From contig JAJPIR010000036.1 in assembly GCA_021324675.1 (NCBI GenBank), forward strand, positions 1 to 45,659: 45,659 nucleotides of DNA, in the 5' to 3' direction. The notes below the pieces were generated by a model, which was not told the origin of the DNA, made no database searches, and was given only the letters and a program-made list of their open reading frames with translations. This DNA is from Actinomycetota bacterium (lineage in GTDB: Bacteria > Actinomycetota > Actinomycetes > Mycobacteriales > Pseudonocardiaceae). Shown here piece by piece: positions 42,641 through 45,659 of the stretch (the stretch's first letter is position 1; each line of letters begins with the position of its first letter). The translations under genes were made by a program, and so were the position numbers.

Positions 42641-44125
42641 ATGCCACTATCGCATCCTTCGAACAGGCGTAGGCAAGGTCGGCCGGATCTGTCGGTAAAC
42701 CCCGTGGTCACCAGGGTGCCGGTGACAGTTCCGAGAAACGCATTTCCCGCGACCGGCATCGATCCCGACATCGCTTACCAGATCGTGCATGACGAGCTGA
42801 TGCTTGATGGGAATGCACGGTTGAACTTGGCTACCTTCGTCACCACGTGGATGGAGCCACAAGCCACGACCTTGATGACCGAGTCCTTCGATAAGAACTT
42901 GATCGACAAGGACGAGTACCCGCGTACCGCCGATCTGGAACAGCGCTGCATACGGATGCTGGCTCGGTTATGGCACGCCGTGGAAGCAGACGATCCGATC
43001 GGATGTTCGACCACCGGGTCCAGCGAGGCGTGCATGCTGGGCGGTCTAGCGCTCAAACGGCGCTGGCAACACGCCCGCCGCGCCGCTGGCAAGCCTACCG
43101 ACCGGCCAAACATCGTGATGGGAATAAACGTCCAGATCTGCTGGGAGAAATTCGCCAACTACTGGGACGTGGAGCCACGTCTGGTGCCGATGGAAGGCAA
43201 TCGATTCCACCTGTCGCCGCGTGAGGCGGTGGCTCAATGCGACGAGAACACCATCGGGGTGGTCACCGTTCTGGGTTCTACGTTCGATGGCAGCTACGAA
43301 CCGGTTGCCGAGATCTGTGCGGCACTGGACGACCTCGAGTATCGCAGCGGGCTGGACATACCGGTGCACGTGGACGGTGCGTCCGGCGCACTGATCGCGC
43401 CGTTCTGCGATCCGGACCTCGCCTGGGACTTCCAGCTGCCCAGAGTTGCCTCCATCAACGCCTCCGGACACAAATATGGCCTGGTGTATCCGGGCGTGGG
43501 CTGGGTGGTATGGCGCGAGCCCACAGCGTTACCGGAAGACCTCGTGTACCGGGTGAATTACCTGGGCGGCAACATGCCAACATTCGGGCTGAATTTCTCC
43601 CGCCCTGGTTCCCAGGTCGTCGCCCAGTATTACAACTTCATCCGGCTGGGCCTCGAAGGCTACCAGCGGGTACAGCAGTACTCGCGTGAAGTAGCAACGT
43701 CGCTGGCCGCGCGGATCGCCGAGCTGGGGCCGTTCCAGCTGCTCACTGATGGCACCCAGTTGCCGGTGTTCGCGTTCACCGTACCTGAGGAAATCACCGC
43801 GTTTTCGGTGTTCGACGTTTCGGCTGCGCTGCGAGAGAGCGGATGGCTCGTCCCGGCCTACACGTTCCCCAACAACCGCACTGATCTAGCAGTGCTGCGC
43901 ATCGTCGTGCGCAACGGTTTCACCCACGATTTGGCCGATCTCTTGCTGGATGATCTACGGCGTTCGCTGCCCCGGCTAGAACGGCAATCGATGCCCTTGC
44001 AGGGCGCGGAAACCAGCTCGTTCGCCCACGGTGCTGGCTCCGCGAAAGCCGGGCGGCGAACAGCACCAAGCCCCGAAACAGCAACGCCGCCCGAAAAGGT
44101 GCCATCACCACAGACTCAAAGATAG
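42641..44125 (+). CDS. Glutamate decarboxylase (PLP-dependent)
   Basis: A 494-residue enzyme converting glutamate to GABA and CO2. I choose the ATG at 42641 because the N-terminus MPLSHPSNRR resembles actinobacterial homologues; an upstream GTG at 42599 is in frame. Motifs: HDELMLDGNARLNLATFVTTWMEP, GCSTTGSSEACMLGGLALKRRW, PVHVDGASGALIAPF with the PLP-pairing Asp, and the PLP Lys K278 in NASGHKYGLVYPG. The C-terminal 45 residues are Ala/Pro-rich and not conserved. Cytosolic; usually part of acid resistance or GABA metabolism. No GABA antiporter is visible next to it; the following gene is an MFS transporter of a different type. Confidence 0.95.
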   Translation: MPLSHPSNRRRQGRPDLSVNPVVTRVPVTVPRNAFPATGIDPDIAYQIVHDELMLDGNARLNLATFVTTWMEPQATTLMTESFDKNLIDKDEYPRTADLEQRCIRMLARLWHAVEADDPIGCSTTGSSEACMLGGLALKRRWQHARRAAGKPTDRPNIVMGINVQICWEKFANYWDVEPRLVPMEGNRFHLSPREAVAQCDENTIGVVTVLGSTFDGSYEPVAEICAALDDLEYRSGLDIPVHVDGASGALIAPFCDPDLAWDFQLPRVASINASGHKYGLVYPGVGWVVWREPTALPEDLVYRVNYLGGNMPTFGLNFSRPGSQVVAQYYNFIRLGLEGYQRVQQYSREVATSLAARIAELGPFQLLTDGTQLPVFAFTVPEEITAFSVFDVSAALRESGWLVPAYTFPNNRTDLAVLRIVVRNGFTHDLADLLLDDLRRSLPRLERQSMPLQGAETSSFAHGAGSAKAGRRTAPSPETATPPEKVPSPQTQR

Positions 44126-44312
44126 GGGACTGAGGTATACGCTGCCGCGCACCGTCGGGAGCGAGGGGCCACGCGCTTTACCTTGCCCCGGTAGCTGCGC
44201 CCTGGCCTCACGGGCCTAGGACGGCAAGCCTGATCAGCGCGTTGTCGACTACAGCTCAGTGCGGTGATTAGCTTGACCAGCACGACGACGTCGGACGGAG
44301 GGTGGGCGAGCG

Positions 44313-45659
44313 ATGGCGCAGGCCACGGCGAGCGCAAGGGAGTTCGGCGACAAAAGTTTCCTGCGGCGGCTGACGTTGGCTACGGCCTGGGGCGAAGGAC
44401 TCGATGGGTTCGACCTCGGGGTGCTGAGCGTGGTGCTGGTGCCGCTGTCGCGGGAGCTCGGGATCTCGCCGGCGTGGGCTGGCCTGATCGGGGCGTCATC
44501 GCTGATCGGCATTTTCTTCGGCGCACCGATCGGCGGTTTCCTGACCGACCGGTTCGGCCGCAAGCAGCTGTTTCTGATTGATATCTGCCTCTTCGTCGTT
44601 CTTGGGGTGCTGCAAACATTTGTCACCGGAGGATGGCAGCTGTTTGCCGTGCGACTACTGTTGGGTATCGCCATTGGAGCCGAGTACTCGATCGGCTCGT
44701 CAATGCTCTCGGAATTCGTGCCAGCGCACGGGCGTGGCCGCCGAGTGTCCTACATGCTCGTCTTTTGGTACGGCGGATATCTGGTCTCGGTGGTGGCCGC
44801 TTACGGGCTGCTCGATGGCCTAGGCTGGAGCTGGCGCGCCACACTGGCCACCAGCGCGATTCCGGCGCTGATCGTGCTAGGCCTGCGCATCGGTCTACCC
44901 GAGTCGCCGCGCTGGCTGATGCTGCACGGGCGGACCGACGACGCACGCGCGATCATTGACCGGTACCTCGGCGGTGAGGATCACATGGCCGAGGCCGACT
45001 ACGGCTCGGACAGCAGAAACGAGGCCGGTTGGCGGCAGCTGTTCGCCCGGGGCATGCGCTCGCGCACCTTTTTTGTCTGCACTTTCTATATCTGCGTTGT
45101 GACGCCCTACTTCGCTATCTTCACATTCGCCCCTAAGGTGTTCGAGTCCCTGAAGCTCAACGAGATGGCTGGTACGATCTTTGCCAATGGCATCGCGTTC
45201 CTCGGGGCGATCGCCGGCATGCTGACCATCGAGCGCATCGGCCGCCGCAATCAGCTTATCGGCCCGTTCTGGATCATGGCAGTGGCATTGTTGGTTATCG
45301 GGTTGTGGTCAGGTGCACCCCCGATGACACTCGTCGGCGCCTTCGCGGTTTTTGCCTTCTGCAACGCTCTGACCGGCAACCTCACCGCCGTGTACCCGAC
45401 TGAAGTGTTCCCCACCGACGTGCGGGCCACTGGGGTGGGTATCGCCAACGCCTTTAGCCGGATCGGCGCTGCGGCAGGCACATTCCTGCTCCCCATCGGC
45501 ATCGAGGCCATCGGCCTGGGGTGGTGCATGGTGATCGGGGCCACACTGTGTGTGATCGGCGCTGTGGTTTCCCAGCTGCTCGCCCCGGAGACCACCGGCA
45601 AATCGCTCAGCCACACCGGCATGGTCACTCGGCTCTCACCAGGGATCGCCCATACCTAG
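44313..45659 (+). CDS. MFS transporter, sugar-porter-like
   Basis: A 448-residue, 12-helix transporter that ends exactly at the right edge of the window (TAG at 45657-45659). GGAGGG lies about 9 nt before the ATG at 44313. Signatures: GFDLGVLSVVLVPLSRELGI, GGFLTDRFGRKQLFLIDI, LLLGIAIGAEYSIGSS, RIGLPESPRWLMLHGR, and YPTEVFPTDVRATGVGIANAFSRIGAA. These are typical of the sugar/metabolite branch of MFS. The solute is not determinable. Confidence 0.92.
   Translation: MAQATASAREFGDKSFLRRLTLATAWGEGLDGFDLGVLSVVLVPLSRELGISPAWAGLIGASSLIGIFFGAPIGGFLTDRFGRKQLFLIDICLFVVLGVLQTFVTGGWQLFAVRLLLGIAIGAEYSIGSSMLSEFVPAHGRGRRVSYMLVFWYGGYLVSVVAAYGLLDGLGWSWRATLATSAIPALIVLGLRIGLPESPRWLMLHGRTDDARAIIDRYLGGEDHMAEADYGSDSRNEAGWRQLFARGMRSRTFFVCTFYICVVTPYFAIFTFAPKVFESLKLNEMAGTIFANGIAFLGAIAGMLTIERIGRRNQLIGPFWIMAVALLVIGLWSGAPPMTLVGAFAVFAFCNALTGNLTAVYPTEVFPTDVRATGVGIANAFSRIGAAAGTFLLPIGIEAIGLGWCMVIGATLCVIGAVVSQLLAPETTGKSLSHTGMVTRLSPGIAHT

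Overview
The window is high-GC actinobacterial DNA. GTG and TTG starts are common, ribosome binding sites are GGAGG-like, and genes are packed tightly on both strands. The gene families present (an EphD-type hydrolase/SDR fusion, a MEDS-HATPase regulator, a DUF3054 protein, actinobacterial glutamate decarboxylase, HemC, PrpE) suggest a mycelial actinomycete, plausibly Pseudonocardiales. The order is my inference and not something the sequence proves. I see no rRNA, tRNA, CRISPR array, integrase or insertion sequence.

Layout. (1) 1-3132: 5'-truncated EphD-like hydrolase/SDR, a metal-dependent hydrolase-family protein and a flavin/2Fe-2S reductase, probably one oxidative lipid operon. (2) 3139-16297: mostly primary metabolism and transport. 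It holds an FKBP isomerase, a stand-alone hemC, three adenylate-forming acyl-CoA ligases including PrpE, a P-loop kinase, a VOC protein opposite a PadR regulator, a decayed OFA-type MFS transporter whose tiny partner subunit is still intact, an MHS-family transporter and a secreted CocE/NonD hydrolase. (3) 16861-32831: a seven-gene biosynthetic operon, the most interesting part. (4) 32999-45659: small secreted or membrane proteins, a MEDS-HATPase regulator, an FNT-family channel, hypothetical proteins, a zinc metallopeptidase, a PAP2-family enzyme, an amino-acid-oxidase-like flavoprotein, glutamate decarboxylase and a sugar-type MFS transporter.

The biosynthetic operon. Two large proteins together hold the set of activities expected of an iterative, PUFA-synthase-like polyketide synthase. 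The first has two NPD/PfaD-like flavin barrels, then KS, AT, one ACP and KR. The second has a complete second KS, an unusual AT, DH and a C-terminal phosphopantetheinyl transferase. They are followed by a free-standing ACP, an alpha/beta hydrolase, a GT1-type glycosyltransferase, a zinc-ribbon SAM methyltransferase and a multi-span GT39/ArnT-like membrane protein. Each gene overlaps or abuts the next (8, 4, 8, 4, 4 and 0 nt), so expression should be strictly coordinated. The simplest reading is a dedicated system that builds a modified acyl chain, hands it over and sugar-decorates it: a glycolipid or glycosylated polyketide. I do not recognise the product. The domain order differs from canonical PfaABCD and from enediyne synthases.

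Oddities worth attention: His-to-Arg in the first flavin barrel; loss of the carboxylate-binding Arg in the second AT; a pseudogene beside a conserved 46-residue partner gene; and a perfect 16-bp inverted repeat between convergent genes.
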